A stretch of DNA of 64,000 bases, from positions 682,001 to 746,000 of the forward strand of contig NZ_BLJU01000002.1 of NCBI RefSeq assembly GCF_009932725.1, given 5' to 3'. The notes beneath the pieces are model-generated. The model was not told the origin of the DNA and did no database searches. It saw only the letters and a list, made by a program, of their open reading frames with translations. The stretch comes from Pseudomonas yangonensis (lineage in GTDB: Bacteria > Pseudomonadota > Gammaproteobacteria > Pseudomonadales > Pseudomonadaceae). The position numbers and the translations under genes are program-made. This document shows, piece after piece, positions 9,187 through 16,980 of the stretch (position 1 is its first letter; each line of letters opens with the position of its first letter).

Positions 9187-9215
9187 AAAAAACCCGCCGG
9201 TTAAGGCGGGTTTTT
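9187..9215. terminator. Strong bidirectional intrinsic terminator
   Basis: The perfect 11-bp stem AAAAACCCGCC / GGCGGGTTTTT (9188-9198 and 9205-9215) has a 6-base loop, with T runs on both strands. It serves the glutaredoxin-like gene on plus and tRNA-Pro on minus. Confidence 0.92.
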
Positions 9216-9219
9216 GATT

Positions 9220-9296
9220 TGGTCGGAGAGACAGGATTCGAACCTGCGACCTTCTCGTCCCGAACGAGACGCGCTACCAAGCTGCGCTACACTCCG
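9220..9296 (-). tRNA. tRNA-Pro (anticodon CGG)
   Basis: A 77-base tRNA read on the minus strand, with CCA encoded at 9222-9220. The anticodon loop is TTCGGGA with CGG in the middle, reading CCG proline codons. The T arm contains GGTTCGAATCC and the D arm AGCGCAGCTTGGTAGCGC, both standard. The acceptor stem pairs except for one T-T position. A terminator follows immediately. Confidence 0.95.
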
Positions 9297-9425
9297 AATG
9301 AGGCGTATTCTACCGAAAAACTTTTACCGCACAAGGGGTTAGCCTGAAAAAATCTGCAGGCTGATCCGCCGTTTCTGCAGCCGGGGCGAACCCCGATGCT
9401 AGTCGGTCGCGCCTCTGGGCTGGTC

Positions 9426-9647
9426 TCAGAGATCCTTGACGGTCTGCACCTGATCCTTGTTGATCGTGGCGCGCTTGCCATCAAGTTGCTCGAATTCGTA
9501 GAAGCCGGATTCCTCATCGAATTTTGGCTTGTCCACGGTCTGGATCTCACGCCCGTCATTCAGCGTGATCACCGACGGCGTAGAGCAGCCGGCCATTACA
9601 ACGAAGCCGAGGGTCATCAGCAGGGCGGGGATGATCCGTTTGGTCAT
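9426..9647 (-). CDS. YgdI/YgdR-family small lipoprotein (DUF903)
   Basis: A 73-residue lipoprotein. The ATG at 9647 (MTKRIIPALLMTLGFVVMAGC) has AAGGAG upstream; the frame is open to 9668. The signal peptide ends in lipobox VMAGC, with Cys21 to be acylated. The mature part, about 53 residues, has the SH3-like DUF903 pattern VITLNDGREIQTVDKP, then FYEFEQLDGKRATINKDQV. The cellular role of the family is unknown; it is thought to sit in the outer membrane. It is monocistronic, between tRNA-Pro and mobA. Confidence 0.88.
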   Translation of the reverse strand: MTKRIIPALLMTLGFVVMAGCSTPSVITLNDGREIQTVDKPKFDEESGFYEFEQLDGKRATINKDQVQTVKDL

Positions 9648-9732
9648 GGTCTTTCTCCTTGCATTCAAATGGGTGCCATACCTTCGCTCAGACGTAAAAC
9701 TGTTTTGCGAGTTCCGCAGCGGGCGTTTGGCT

Positions 9733-10323
9733 TCAGCTTGCAGGTGCGCTTTTTGCCAGCGTTTCGGGGGTGTTCAGGTTGGCCAGCCGCGCATCGTCCG
9801 GCGGGCAATCGACGGCGATGGGGGACAGTTTGCCGAACCAGCGTTGCGGGCTGCGCTCGCCGGAATGCCAGGCGTGCTCCAGATCCTCCTTCAATCGAGT
9901 CGGCAGCAGGCAGAACAGGGGTTGCCAGTAGTTGCCCTGGCGAATCACCACCGGCTGGTTGCCGGCGTGGGCGAGCAGTGATTCGATCAGTGCACGGTCC
10001 ACCAGCGGGGCATCGCATGGCAGCACAAGCATCTGCTCGTGGCGTGCCGCGGCCATGCCGGCACGAATACCGGCCAACGGCCCTTGAAAGTCGTGGTCCG
10101 GATCGGCGACCAGTTGGTCGGCGTAGGGTGCGTAGCTTTCGCTATTGCGGTTGCAGGAGATGATCAGATCATCGCTCAACGGCCTGACCAGGTCGTGCAG
10201 CCAGGCGATCAGCGGCCGGCCGCGCCATTGCACCAGCCCCTTGTCGCTCCCGCCCATTCGCTGGCCGCGGCCGCCGGAAAGCAGCAATACAGAGCAGGCG
10301 AGCGGGGAGTTGGGGGCGGGCAT
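9733..10323 (-). CDS. mobA: Molybdenum cofactor guanylyltransferase
   Basis: A 196-residue enzyme that transfers GMP from GTP to molybdopterin to give the bis-MGD cofactor. The start at 10323 (MPAPNSPLACSVLLLSGGRG) puts the nucleotide-binding signature LLSGGRGQRMGGSDKGL near the N-terminus as usual; the frame stays open further up but overlaps the divergent moaB promoter region. LPCDAPLVD near residue 100 is the metal-binding aspartate segment. It is divergent from moaB, whose start is about 60 bases away, so the two sides of Moco synthesis share one control region. Confidence 0.93.
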   Translation of the reverse strand: MPAPNSPLACSVLLLSGGRGQRMGGSDKGLVQWRGRPLIAWLHDLVRPLSDDLIISCNRNSESYAPYADQLVADPDHDFQGPLAGIRAGMAAARHEQMLVLPCDAPLVDRALIESLLAHAGNQPVVIRQGNYWQPLFCLLPTRLKEDLEHAWHSGERSPQRWFGKLSPIAVDCPPDDARLANLNTPETLAKSAPAS

Positions 10324-10381
10324 GCGGGCAGTCTCCGAAGTCGGTCTGTGTGATATAACAGGCTCATTCTCTCGCAATTGG

Positions 10382-10930
10382 ATGTCTGTCATGAACCATA
10401 AGGTCGAGGCGGTTTTCGTGCCGCTGAATATTGCCGTGCTGACCGTCAGCGACACGCGTACGCTGGAGACCGATACCTCGGGGCAACTGCTGGTCGATCG
10501 CCTGACCAGCGCAGGCCACCAGTTGGCTGCCCGGGTGCTGCTCAAGGACGATCTGTACAAGATTCGCGCTCAGGTCGCGACCTGGATTGCCGAGGATCAG
10601 GTGCAGGTCGTGGTGGTTACCGGCGGTACCGGTTTCACCGGGCGCGACAGCACGCCGGAGGCAGTCGCCTGCCTGCTGGACAAGCAGGTCGACGGTTTTG
10701 GCGAGCTTTTCCGACAGATCTCCGTGGCCGATATCGGTACCTCCACCGTCCAGTCGCGCGCGCTGGCCGGCCTGGCCAACGGCACGCTGGTGTGCTGCCT
10801 GCCGGGTTCGACCAACGCCTGCCGCACCGCCTGGGACGGGATTCTCGCCGAGCAGCTGGATGCGCGGCATCGTCCCTGCAATTTCGTGCCGCACCTGAAG
10901 CAAGCCGCCGCCTGCGAGACGCGCGGATGA
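10382..10930 (+). CDS. moaB: Molybdenum cofactor biosynthesis protein B
   Basis: A 182-residue MoaB/MogA-family protein that adenylylates molybdopterin before metal insertion. ATG at 10382 (MSVMNHKVE) and ATG at 10391 are both possible; neither has a strong ribosome site, and GGATG lies just ahead of the second. Family motifs are VLTVSDTRTLETDTSG and the MPT-binding VVTGGTGFTGRDSTPEA, then ALAGLANGTLVCCLPGSTNA. The stop overlaps the moeA start (ATGA), indicating translational coupling. Confidence 0.93.
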   Translation: MSVMNHKVEAVFVPLNIAVLTVSDTRTLETDTSGQLLVDRLTSAGHQLAARVLLKDDLYKIRAQVATWIAEDQVQVVVVTGGTGFTGRDSTPEAVACLLDKQVDGFGELFRQISVADIGTSTVQSRALAGLANGTLVCCLPGSTNACRTAWDGILAEQLDARHRPCNFVPHLKQAAACETRG

Positions 10931-12141
10931 CCTGCTGCGATCATCCCGGCCTGTTGCCCATGGAAGCGGCGTTGCAGCGCCTGCTGGCACTGGCCGACGC
11001 TGCGCCCATCGAGCAGGCCGAGCAGGTTGCGCTGGCCGAGGCCGATGGCCGGGTACTGGCTGAGCCGCTGATCGCTGGGCTGGATCTGCCGCCCTGGGCC
11101 AACAGCGCCATGGATGGCTATGCCCTGCGGCTGGCTGACTGGGAGGGCCAGCCGCTGCCGGTCAGTCAGCGTATTCAGGCCGGTACTGCGCCTGAGCCCC
11201 TGCAGCCGGGCACCTGCGCGCGTATATTCACCGGTGCGCCATTGCCAGAAGGCGCCGACACCGTGGAGATGCAGGAGAACGTCGAGGTCGATGAAGCCGG
11301 ATGCGTGCATTTTCGCGAGGCGCTGAAAGCCGGGCAGAACGTCCGTAACCAAGGTCAGGAAACCCGCGCGGGAGAGTGCGTGCTGCCTGCCGGTACGCGT
11401 TTGGGCCCTATCGAGCTTGGGTTGGCGGCGTCTCTGGGAGCGGCGCAGCTCGCTGTGCGTCGGCGCTTGCGCGTGGCCGTGCTGTCCACGGGCGACGAGC
11501 TGGTGGAGCCGGGGCAGACGCTCGGTCCAGGGCAGATCTACAACAGCAATCGGCGCCTGCTGATCGCCTGGCTGCAGCGTCTGGGCTGCGCCGTGGTGGA
11601 TGCGGGGATATTGCCCGATGACCTGCAGCGCACCCGTGAGGCGCTGGGCTCGTTGGGCGCGGTCGATCTGATTCTTTCCACGGGCGGTGTGTCGGTAGGC
11701 GAGGCCGACTATCTCGGCCTGGCGCTGCGTGAGGCGGGCGAGTTGGCGCTGTGGAAACTGGCTATAAAGCCGGGCAAGCCGCTGACTTTCGGCCATTACC
11801 AAGGGGTTCCGGTGATAGGCCTGCCGGGCAATCCGGCCTCCACACTGGTCACCTTCGGTCTGTTGGCGCGTCCTTATATACTGCGTTGCCTTGGTGTGCA
11901 GCGGGTCGAACCTCTGGGTTTCGTTGTGCCGGCGGGGTTCACCTGGAACAAGCCGGGCAAACGTCGAGAGTACCTGCGCGCACGCCTGGAGAATGGTCGT
12001 GTGGTGCCTTACGCCAACCAGAGTTCTGGCGTTCTGCGCAGTGCCGCGTGGGCCGAAGGTCTGGCTGAGGTAGTAGAGGGCAGCACGCTGGCCGAAGGGG
12101 ACGCGCTGCGTTTTATTCCCTTGAGCGAGATTCTCGGCTAG
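10927..12141 (+). CDS. moeA: Molybdopterin molybdenumtransferase
   Basis: A 404-residue enzyme that inserts molybdate into adenylylated molybdopterin. The ATG at 10927 overlaps the moaB TGA. Signature segments are PPWANSAMDGYALR in domain I, VLSTGDELVEPGQ and IYNSNRRLL in the MogA-like domain, STGGVSVGEADYLG, and IKPGKPLTFG followed by GLPGNPAS. The C-terminal beta domain (about 330-404) is complete. Together with moaB and mobA this covers the late Moco steps; moaA, moaC, moaD and moaE are not in the window. Confidence 0.95.
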   Translation: MTCCDHPGLLPMEAALQRLLALADAAPIEQAEQVALAEADGRVLAEPLIAGLDLPPWANSAMDGYALRLADWEGQPLPVSQRIQAGTAPEPLQPGTCARIFTGAPLPEGADTVEMQENVEVDEAGCVHFREALKAGQNVRNQGQETRAGECVLPAGTRLGPIELGLAASLGAAQLAVRRRLRVAVLSTGDELVEPGQTLGPGQIYNSNRRLLIAWLQRLGCAVVDAGILPDDLQRTREALGSLGAVDLILSTGGVSVGEADYLGLALREAGELALWKLAIKPGKPLTFGHYQGVPVIGLPGNPASTLVTFGLLARPYILRCLGVQRVEPLGFVVPAGFTWNKPGKRREYLRARLENGRVVPYANQSSGVLRSAAWAEGLAEVVEGSTLAEGDALRFIPLSEILG

Positions 12142-12288
12142 TGCCTGATTCGTCCGGCTGTGCGACAGCCGGGCGCGTTAGATGGCGCGGCAAAACCACT
12201 GGGTCACATTTCTAGCGATAGAATTTGCAAATGAGCGTTATAGAGGGCATAGTCGCCGACTTGTAAATCAACCGACACGGTCGTGCCC

Positions 12289-12909
12289 ATGCTAAAACGC
12301 TTCGCACCCCTCGTGCCTCTTGCACTGACAGTCTTTCTCGCTGCCTGCGCCGGCCATTCGCCGCAGCCGCAGATCAGCGAAGCCAAGGTCGAGCCGGTTG
12401 CTCGTCCGCTCTCTCATCAGGCCGAGCCTGCTGATGATGAAATCAACGCGCTGATCGACGACAAGCCCTATGAAATGCCGCAGCTGGCCGACAGCCTGCT
12501 CGATCTCGGGCGTTCGCTGATCGGTACGCGCTATCGCTACGGCGGCACCTCGGTGCAGTCCGGTTTCGATTGCAGCGGTTTCGTCGGTTATCTGTTCCGT
12601 GAGGAAGTGGGTCTGGAGCTGCCGCGCTCCACTCGCGAGCTGATCAACCTCGACGCGCCCAAGGTTGCGCGTGCCGATCTGGAACCGGGCGATCTGATCC
12701 TGTTCAACGACCGCGGTCGTGGTCGCGTCAGCCACGCCGGTATTTACCTGGGCGATGACCAGTTCATCCATTCCAGCAGCAGCCGCAGCGGTGGTGTACG
12801 TATCGACAGCCTCGATGACAGCTACTGGAATCGCAGTTACCTGCAGGCCAAGCGCGTTCTTGCGCTGGCTCCGGTGGAAGAGCAGGTGGCAGCCAAACGC
12901 CACAATTGA
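12289..12909 (+). CDS. NlpC/P60 family lipoprotein, upstream paralogue
   Basis: A 206-residue secreted cysteine peptidase likely to cut peptidoglycan stem peptides in the periplasm. I used ATG at 12289 (MLKRFAPLVP); a GTG two codons earlier is possible. The signal peptide ends in LAAC, with lipid-bearing Cys20. The NlpC/P60 domain spans about 70-195: catalytic Cys95 in GFDCSGFVGYLF, and histidine near 146 in RVSHAGIYLGDD. PRSTRELI and GDLILF are family motifs. A closely related gene follows after 84 bases with a weak hairpin between, so the pair is a tandem duplication. Confidence 0.92.
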   Translation: MLKRFAPLVPLALTVFLAACAGHSPQPQISEAKVEPVARPLSHQAEPADDEINALIDDKPYEMPQLADSLLDLGRSLIGTRYRYGGTSVQSGFDCSGFVGYLFREEVGLELPRSTRELINLDAPKVARADLEPGDLILFNDRGRGRVSHAGIYLGDDQFIHSSSSRSGGVRIDSLDDSYWNRSYLQAKRVLALAPVEEQVAAKRHN

Positions 12910-12915
12910 TGTGTC

Positions 12916-12945
12916 ACGGCGTAACCCCAGGGTTGCGCCGTTTGC
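12916..12945 (+). terminator. Weak candidate terminator or stem between NlpC genes
   Basis: ACGGCGTAACCC (12916-12927) pairs with GGGTTGCGCCGT (12930-12941) through one G-U wobble, with a 2-base gap as drawn. Only TTTGCC follows, so termination would be partial. Confidence 0.4.
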
Positions 12946-12993
12946 CTGCAAACGGCAGAGTAGAGCGCATTCAGGCTTTGGATTGCCTCGCTT

Positions 12994-13518
12994 ATGCCCG
13001 TCACGACCCGCGTCGTCCTCATTTCTCTCGCACTGCTGCTGAGCGCCTGTAGCAGTCGCGCTCCAGCTCCCCAGCCCGTCTACCAGCCACCGGTCTCTTC
13101 GTCCTCCTATCAGGGCGGCGCCGAAGACGTATTGTTCCGCGCTCTGGGGCTGGTCGGTACCCCTTATCGTTATGGTGGTAACACGCCGGAAGGTGGTTTC
13201 GACTGCAGCGGTTTGATCGGCTACGTCTACCGCGATGCTGCCGGTATCAGTCTGCCTCGCTCGACACGTGAGTTGAGCGCGATGCGCACCCCAGGCGTGC
13301 GCCGCGATGCCTTGCAGAGTGGTGACTTGGTGTTTTTCGCCACCAATGGCGGGCGCGCCGTGAGCCATGCAGGTATCTATGTCGGCGAAGGGCGTTTCGT
13401 ACATGCGCCATCCAGTGGCGGTACCGTGCGCCTAGACAGCCTCGACAATGTTTACTGGCAGCGCGTCTATCTCGATGCCAAGCGGGTGATCACGCCCGAG
13501 CTTGCCCGCAACCCCTGA
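12994..13518 (+). CDS. NlpC/P60 family lipoprotein, downstream paralogue
   Basis: A 174-residue paralogue of the upstream gene, with lipobox LSAC (Cys19) and a short proline-rich linker (about 25-40). The peptidase domain has catalytic Cys71 in GGFDCSGLIGYVY and histidine near 125 in AVSHAGIYVGEG. PRSTREL and SGDLVFF match the neighbour. It is about 30 residues shorter, mostly in the linker. It is presumed to be a D,L-endopeptidase of peptidoglycan. The next gene starts 6 bases after its stop. Confidence 0.92.
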   Translation: MPVTTRVVLISLALLLSACSSRAPAPQPVYQPPVSSSSYQGGAEDVLFRALGLVGTPYRYGGNTPEGGFDCSGLIGYVYRDAAGISLPRSTRELSAMRTPGVRRDALQSGDLVFFATNGGRAVSHAGIYVGEGRFVHAPSSGGTVRLDSLDNVYWQRVYLDAKRVITPELARNP

Positions 13519-13524
13519 GGCGCC

Positions 13525-13845
13525 ATGGCCGAGCCTATCCGTCTGCCGCCTCAGCCCGAGGTCTGCGAGCTTTGCGCGCGGCCTGTAGCACTCACCCGTC
13601 ATCATCTGATTCCCAAGGCGCTGCACGACAAGGCTTATGTGCAAAAGCGCTTTGCCCGTCACGAACGTATTACCGCCACGCTCTGGGTATGCCGGGCCTG
13701 CCATAACCAGATTCATCGGCTGTTCAGTGAAAAGGAGCTGGCGCTGAACTACAACAGCCGGGACGCGCTGTTGGCGGATGAGCGCCTGCGTACCTTCGTC
13801 GAGTGGCTGGCCAGCAAGCCGCCGGGTTTCACGCCTCGGCATTAG
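13525..13845 (+). CDS. Small HNH-like zinc-motif protein
   Basis: A 106-residue protein with two cysteine pairs, CELCARP near the N-terminus and CRACHNQIH in the middle, around a central RHHLIPKAL. This is the layout of a zinc-bound HNH (beta-beta-alpha metal) fold. A nuclease role is possible but the host target is unknown, and some such proteins in Pseudomonas are simply annotated as hypothetical. It starts 6 bases behind the NlpC/P60 gene, so it probably shares that transcript. The last 15 residues (WLASKPPGFTPRH) look like a tail. Confidence 0.75.
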   Translation: MAEPIRLPPQPEVCELCARPVALTRHHLIPKALHDKAYVQKRFARHERITATLWVCRACHNQIHRLFSEKELALNYNSRDALLADERLRTFVEWLASKPPGFTPRH

Positions 13846-13895
13846 CGGTATCGGCGTTGACGGGCAGTGCTGCCAGCCTCTACCCTGCGCGCCTT

Positions 13896-14240
13896 GCTTC
13901 AGGTGCCCCGCGCCGTTTCCATCGACGGCGCCGGGGTGAAACAGGGAAGCCGGTTCCAATGCCGGCGCTGCCCCCGCAACGGTAGGTGAGTCAAACGCTG
14001 CATAAGCAGACCGTGTGAAAACGTAGCGAGCGAAGGTCAGGCAAGGCAAAAACAGGCGAGAAAGCGGAGTTTACGAGCTGTAAATGAGCATTTTGAGACT
14101 GTTTTTAACGCCGCATGGCCGAGCGCAGTAGTTTTCACGCAGTCTGCAAGGCCACTGTGTATTTGCACGGGAAGGCGCAGCGTCGAACCTTTCAGGTTCG
14201 CTCACGAGCCCGGAGACCGGCCTGTCGCAGTTCCACGGCA
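13896..14240 (+). promoter_or_regulatory. Cobalamin riboswitch with internal insertion
   Basis: The adenosylcobalamin-binding leader of the cob operon. Core parts are visible in order: CAGGTGCCCCG (P2 side), GGTGAAACAGGGAAGCCGG (13937 on), TGCCCCCGCAACGGTA (13970 on), GCCACTG (14151 on), GGGAAGGCG (14169 on) and the B12 box AGCCCGGAGACCGGCC (14207-14222). All conserved core segments are intact. Between the CCCGCAACGGTA part and GCCACTG lies a 142-base palindromic insert (14006-14147). The expression platform (14241-14423) ends with GCAGGAG ahead of cobO, so control may act on translation or on elongation. High B12 would lower operon expression. Confidence 0.9.
14006..14147. mobile_element. 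142-bp palindromic MITE-like element in the riboswitch
   Basis: The ends are 17-bp inverted repeats matching at 15 of 17 positions (GCAGACCGTGTGAAAAC at 14006-14022; the complement of 14131-14147 reads GCAGACTGCGTGAAAAC). Inner parts also pair: AAAACAG with CTGTTTT, and GTTTAC (14069-14074) with GTAAAT (14080-14085). The symmetry centre at 14077 is the exact middle of the element. It has no coding potential. No clear target duplication is seen. In RNA it would extend one peripheral stem of the aptamer. Confidence 0.75.
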
Positions 14241-14423
14241 TCGCGGAGGGCGTTGTCCGGCCAGTGCTCCGGTTCTACCGGGGCCTCGGTGTTGCCCGCC
14301 TTCCGCTCGCCTGACCAGCCATTGGCGCCTGTATGAGGTCGCGCGGATCATCGCGATTCTTCATTGTCGTTCGCACTGTTCCTGAAGCAGGCAACGCGGG
14401 CACCTGACTTGCAGGAGCACAGC

Positions 14424-15035
14424 ATGAGCGAATCCGCCGAACGCGACGCCCGCCACAAGGCGCGCATGCAGCGCAAGAAAGCCCTGATCGACGAGAAGAT
14501 CGCCCAGGCCCAGGATGAATACGGCCTGCTGCTGGTGCACAGCGGCAACGGCAAGGGCAAGAGCAGCAGCGCCTTCGGCATGGTCGCGCGCGCCCTTGGT
14601 CATGGCATCAGGGTTGGCGTGGTGCAATTCATCAAGGGCGCGGCCAGCACCGGTGAGGAAACCTTCTTCCGCCGTTTTCCCGAGGAAGTCAGCTACCACG
14701 TGATGGGCGAGGGCTTCACCTGGGAGACCCAGGATCGTCAGCGCGACATCGCCAAGGCGCAGGAGGCCTGGGCCGTGGCCCGGCGTCTGCTCGGCGACGA
14801 GTCCGTCGGCCTGGTGGTGCTGGACGAGCTGAACATCGCCCTCAAACACGGTTACCTCGAACTGGATGCGGTGCTGGCCGATATCGAGGCCCGTCCGCTG
14901 TTGCAGCATGTGGTGGTGACCGGCCGCGGTGCCCTGCCGGGGATGATCGAGGCGGCCGATACGGTCACCGAGATGAGCCTGGTCAAGCATGCGTTCAAGT
15001 CTGGCGTGAAGGCGCAGAAGGGCATCGAATTCTGA
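14424..15035 (+). CDS. cobO: Cob(I)yrinic acid a,c-diamide adenosyltransferase
   Basis: A 203-residue CobA/CobO-type ATP:corrinoid adenosyltransferase, adding the upper adenosyl ligand. The ATG at 14424 (MSESAERDARHKARMQRKKA) follows GCAGGAG; the frame is open to 14364. The P-loop is GNGKGKSS (residues 41-48). LVVLDELNIALKHGYL and VVTGRGALPGMIEAADTVTEM are family segments. It is the first gene of the operon behind the cobalamin riboswitch. Its TGA overlaps the cobB ATG by one base. Confidence 0.96.
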   Translation: MSESAERDARHKARMQRKKALIDEKIAQAQDEYGLLLVHSGNGKGKSSSAFGMVARALGHGIRVGVVQFIKGAASTGEETFFRRFPEEVSYHVMGEGFTWETQDRQRDIAKAQEAWAVARRLLGDESVGLVVLDELNIALKHGYLELDAVLADIEARPLLQHVVVTGRGALPGMIEAADTVTEMSLVKHAFKSGVKAQKGIEF

Positions 15036-16327
15036 TGACGGCACGTCACTGCCCGGCGTTGCTGATCGCCGCCCCGGCTTCCGGCCAGGGCAAGACCACC
15101 GTCACCGCTGCGCTGGCGCGTTTGCATACGCGCCAGGGACGACGCGTGCGGGTGTTCAAGTGCGGGCCTGATTTTCTCGACCCGATGATCCATGCCCGTG
15201 CCAGCGGCGCGCCGGTGTACCAGCTCGACCTGGCCATGGTCGGTGAGGCGGAGAGCCGTCGCCTGCTGTGGCAGGCCGCGGGCGAGGCGGATCTGATCCT
15301 CATCGAAGGGGTGATGGGCCTGTTCGACGGCAAACCCTCGGCGGCGGACCTGGCCCGTCATTTCGGCGTGCCGGTGCTGGGCGTGATCGACGGCGCGGCC
15401 ATGGCGCAGACCTTCGGCGCCCTGGCCCATGGCCTGGCCACCTTCCAGCCCGATCTGCCCTTTGCCGGCGTGCTCGGCAATCGGGTTGCCAGCACGCGCC
15501 ACGGCGAAATCCTGCGCGATGCCCTGCCGCCGAGCATTCGCTGGTTCGGCGCCTTGCCGCGCAGCGCCGCGGTGGAGCTGCCCAGTCGCCATCTGGGCCT
15601 GGTGCAGGCCGCCGAGCTGGCGGATCTGGATGCGCGTCTGGACGCCGCCGCCGATGCGCTGGCGGCCAGTGCCGATGTCGACCTGCCGCCGGCGGTGAGC
15701 TTCGCCGCGCCGCCTATCAATGAACTCGCGCCCTTGTTGAAGAATGTGCGCATCGGCGTGGCGCGCGATGCGGCGTTCGCCTTCCTCTATCAGGCCAATC
15801 TCGACCTGCTGCAGGCGCTGGGGGCCGAGCTGCGCTATTTCTCGCCGCTGGCCGATAGCGCGCTGCCCGAGGTAGACAGCCTCTATCTGCCTGGCGGCTA
15901 CCCCGAGCTGTACCTGACCACGCTTGCAGGCAATCAGGCCATGGCCGCAGCCATCCGTGCCCATCATCAGGCCGGCAAGCCGCTGCTCGCCGAATGTGGC
16001 GGCATGCTCTATCTGCTCGACGAGCTGCGTGACAAGCAGGGCGCCAGCGGGCGCATGCTCGGCCTGCTGGCGGGCAGCGCCGCATTGCAGCCGCGCCTGA
16101 CCGCGCTGGCCCTGCAGGAGGTGACGCTGCCGGAGGGCGAGCTGCGTGGCCATAGCTACCATCACTCGCGCCTGGACAGCCCGCTCGAGCCGCTGGTGCG
16201 CGGGCGCTGTCCGAACGGCAAGCCGGTGGCCGAGGCGGTGTATCGCCTGGGGCGACTGACCGCCAGCTATATCCACTTCTACCTGCCGTCCAACCCGGAG
16301 GCAGCCGCCGCGCTGCTGCGTCCATGA
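15035..16327 (+). CDS. cobB: Cobyrinic acid a,c-diamide synthase
   Basis: A 430-residue ATP- and glutamine-dependent amidase of corrin side chains a and c (CobB/CbiA). The N-terminal dethiobiotin-synthetase-like domain carries P-loop GQGKT (17-21) and EGVMGLFDG. The C-terminal glutamine amidotransferase domain has nucleophile Cys321 in LLAECGGMLYL and a histidine pair in GHSYHHSRLD. It is complete and overlaps its neighbours on both sides by 1-4 bases. Confidence 0.96.
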   Translation: MTARHCPALLIAAPASGQGKTTVTAALARLHTRQGRRVRVFKCGPDFLDPMIHARASGAPVYQLDLAMVGEAESRRLLWQAAGEADLILIEGVMGLFDGKPSAADLARHFGVPVLGVIDGAAMAQTFGALAHGLATFQPDLPFAGVLGNRVASTRHGEILRDALPPSIRWFGALPRSAAVELPSRHLGLVQAAELADLDARLDAAADALAASADVDLPPAVSFAAPPINELAPLLKNVRIGVARDAAFAFLYQANLDLLQALGAELRYFSPLADSALPEVDSLYLPGGYPELYLTTLAGNQAMAAAIRAHHQAGKPLLAECGGMLYLLDELRDKQGASGRMLGLLAGSAALQPRLTALALQEVTLPEGELRGHSYHHSRLDSPLEPLVRGRCPNGKPVAEAVYRLGRLTASYIHFYLPSNPEAAAALLRP

Positions 16328-16977
16328 GCGAGCACGCCTTCAGCCCCGAGGAGCGCGCGGCGGTGTACCGCGCCATCGCCGAGCGTCGTGACATGCGCCA
16401 TTTCAGCGGTGGCGAGGTATCGGCGGAGGTGCTGGCGCGCCTGCTCGAAGCCGCTCACCACGCGCCCAGCGTTGGCCTGATGCAGCCCTGGCGCTTTGTG
16501 CGCATCCGCGATACGCAACTGCGCGAGGCGGCTCATGCGCTGGTGGAGGCCGAGCGGGTACGCACCGCGGAGGCCCTGGGCGAGCGCAGCGACGAATTCA
16601 TGCGGCTGAAGGTCGAGGGCATCCGCGATTGTGCCGAGCTGCTGGCGGTGGCGCTGATGGACGGACGCGAGGCACATGTCTTCGGGCGACGCACGCTGCC
16701 GGAAATGGATATGGCCTCGGTGGCCTGCGCCATTCAGAATCTGTGGCTGGCCGCGCGCGCCGAAGGTCTGGGGCTGGGCTGGGTGTCGCTGTTCGATCCC
16801 GCAGCGCTGGCCGAGCTGCTGGGCATGCCGGCCGGCAGCAAGCCGGTGGCGCTGCTGTGTCTGGGGCCGGTGGATGCCTTCTATGAAAAACCCATGCTGG
16901 TGCAAGAGGGCTGGGCCTCGCCTCGACCGCTGAGCGAGCTGCTGTTCGAGAATCGATGGGGAGTGCAGGGTGACTGA
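16324..16977 (+). CDS. bluB: 5,6-dimethylbenzimidazole synthase
   Basis: A 217-residue flavin enzyme of the nitroreductase fold that cleaves FMNH2 with oxygen to make 5,6-dimethylbenzimidazole, the lower ligand of B12. Visible family parts are RRDMRHFSGGEV, HHAPSVGLMQPWRFV, RTLPEMDMASVACAIQNLW and GLGWVSLFD. Its presence inside the operon indicates aerobic synthesis of true B12. It starts within the end of cobB (ATGA overlap) and is followed 3 bases later by cbiB. Confidence 0.94.
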   Translation: MSEHAFSPEERAAVYRAIAERRDMRHFSGGEVSAEVLARLLEAAHHAPSVGLMQPWRFVRIRDTQLREAAHALVEAERVRTAEALGERSDEFMRLKVEGIRDCAELLAVALMDGREAHVFGRRTLPEMDMASVACAIQNLWLAARAEGLGLGWVSLFDPAALAELLGMPAGSKPVALLCLGPVDAFYEKPMLVQEGWASPRPLSELLFENRWGVQGD

Positions 16978-16980
16978 ACG

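Noticed and set aside
14852..16276. Minus-strand 474-codon frame over cobO and cobB
   Set aside because: Antisense to two certain genes; low-complexity Gln/Arg/Ala composition.
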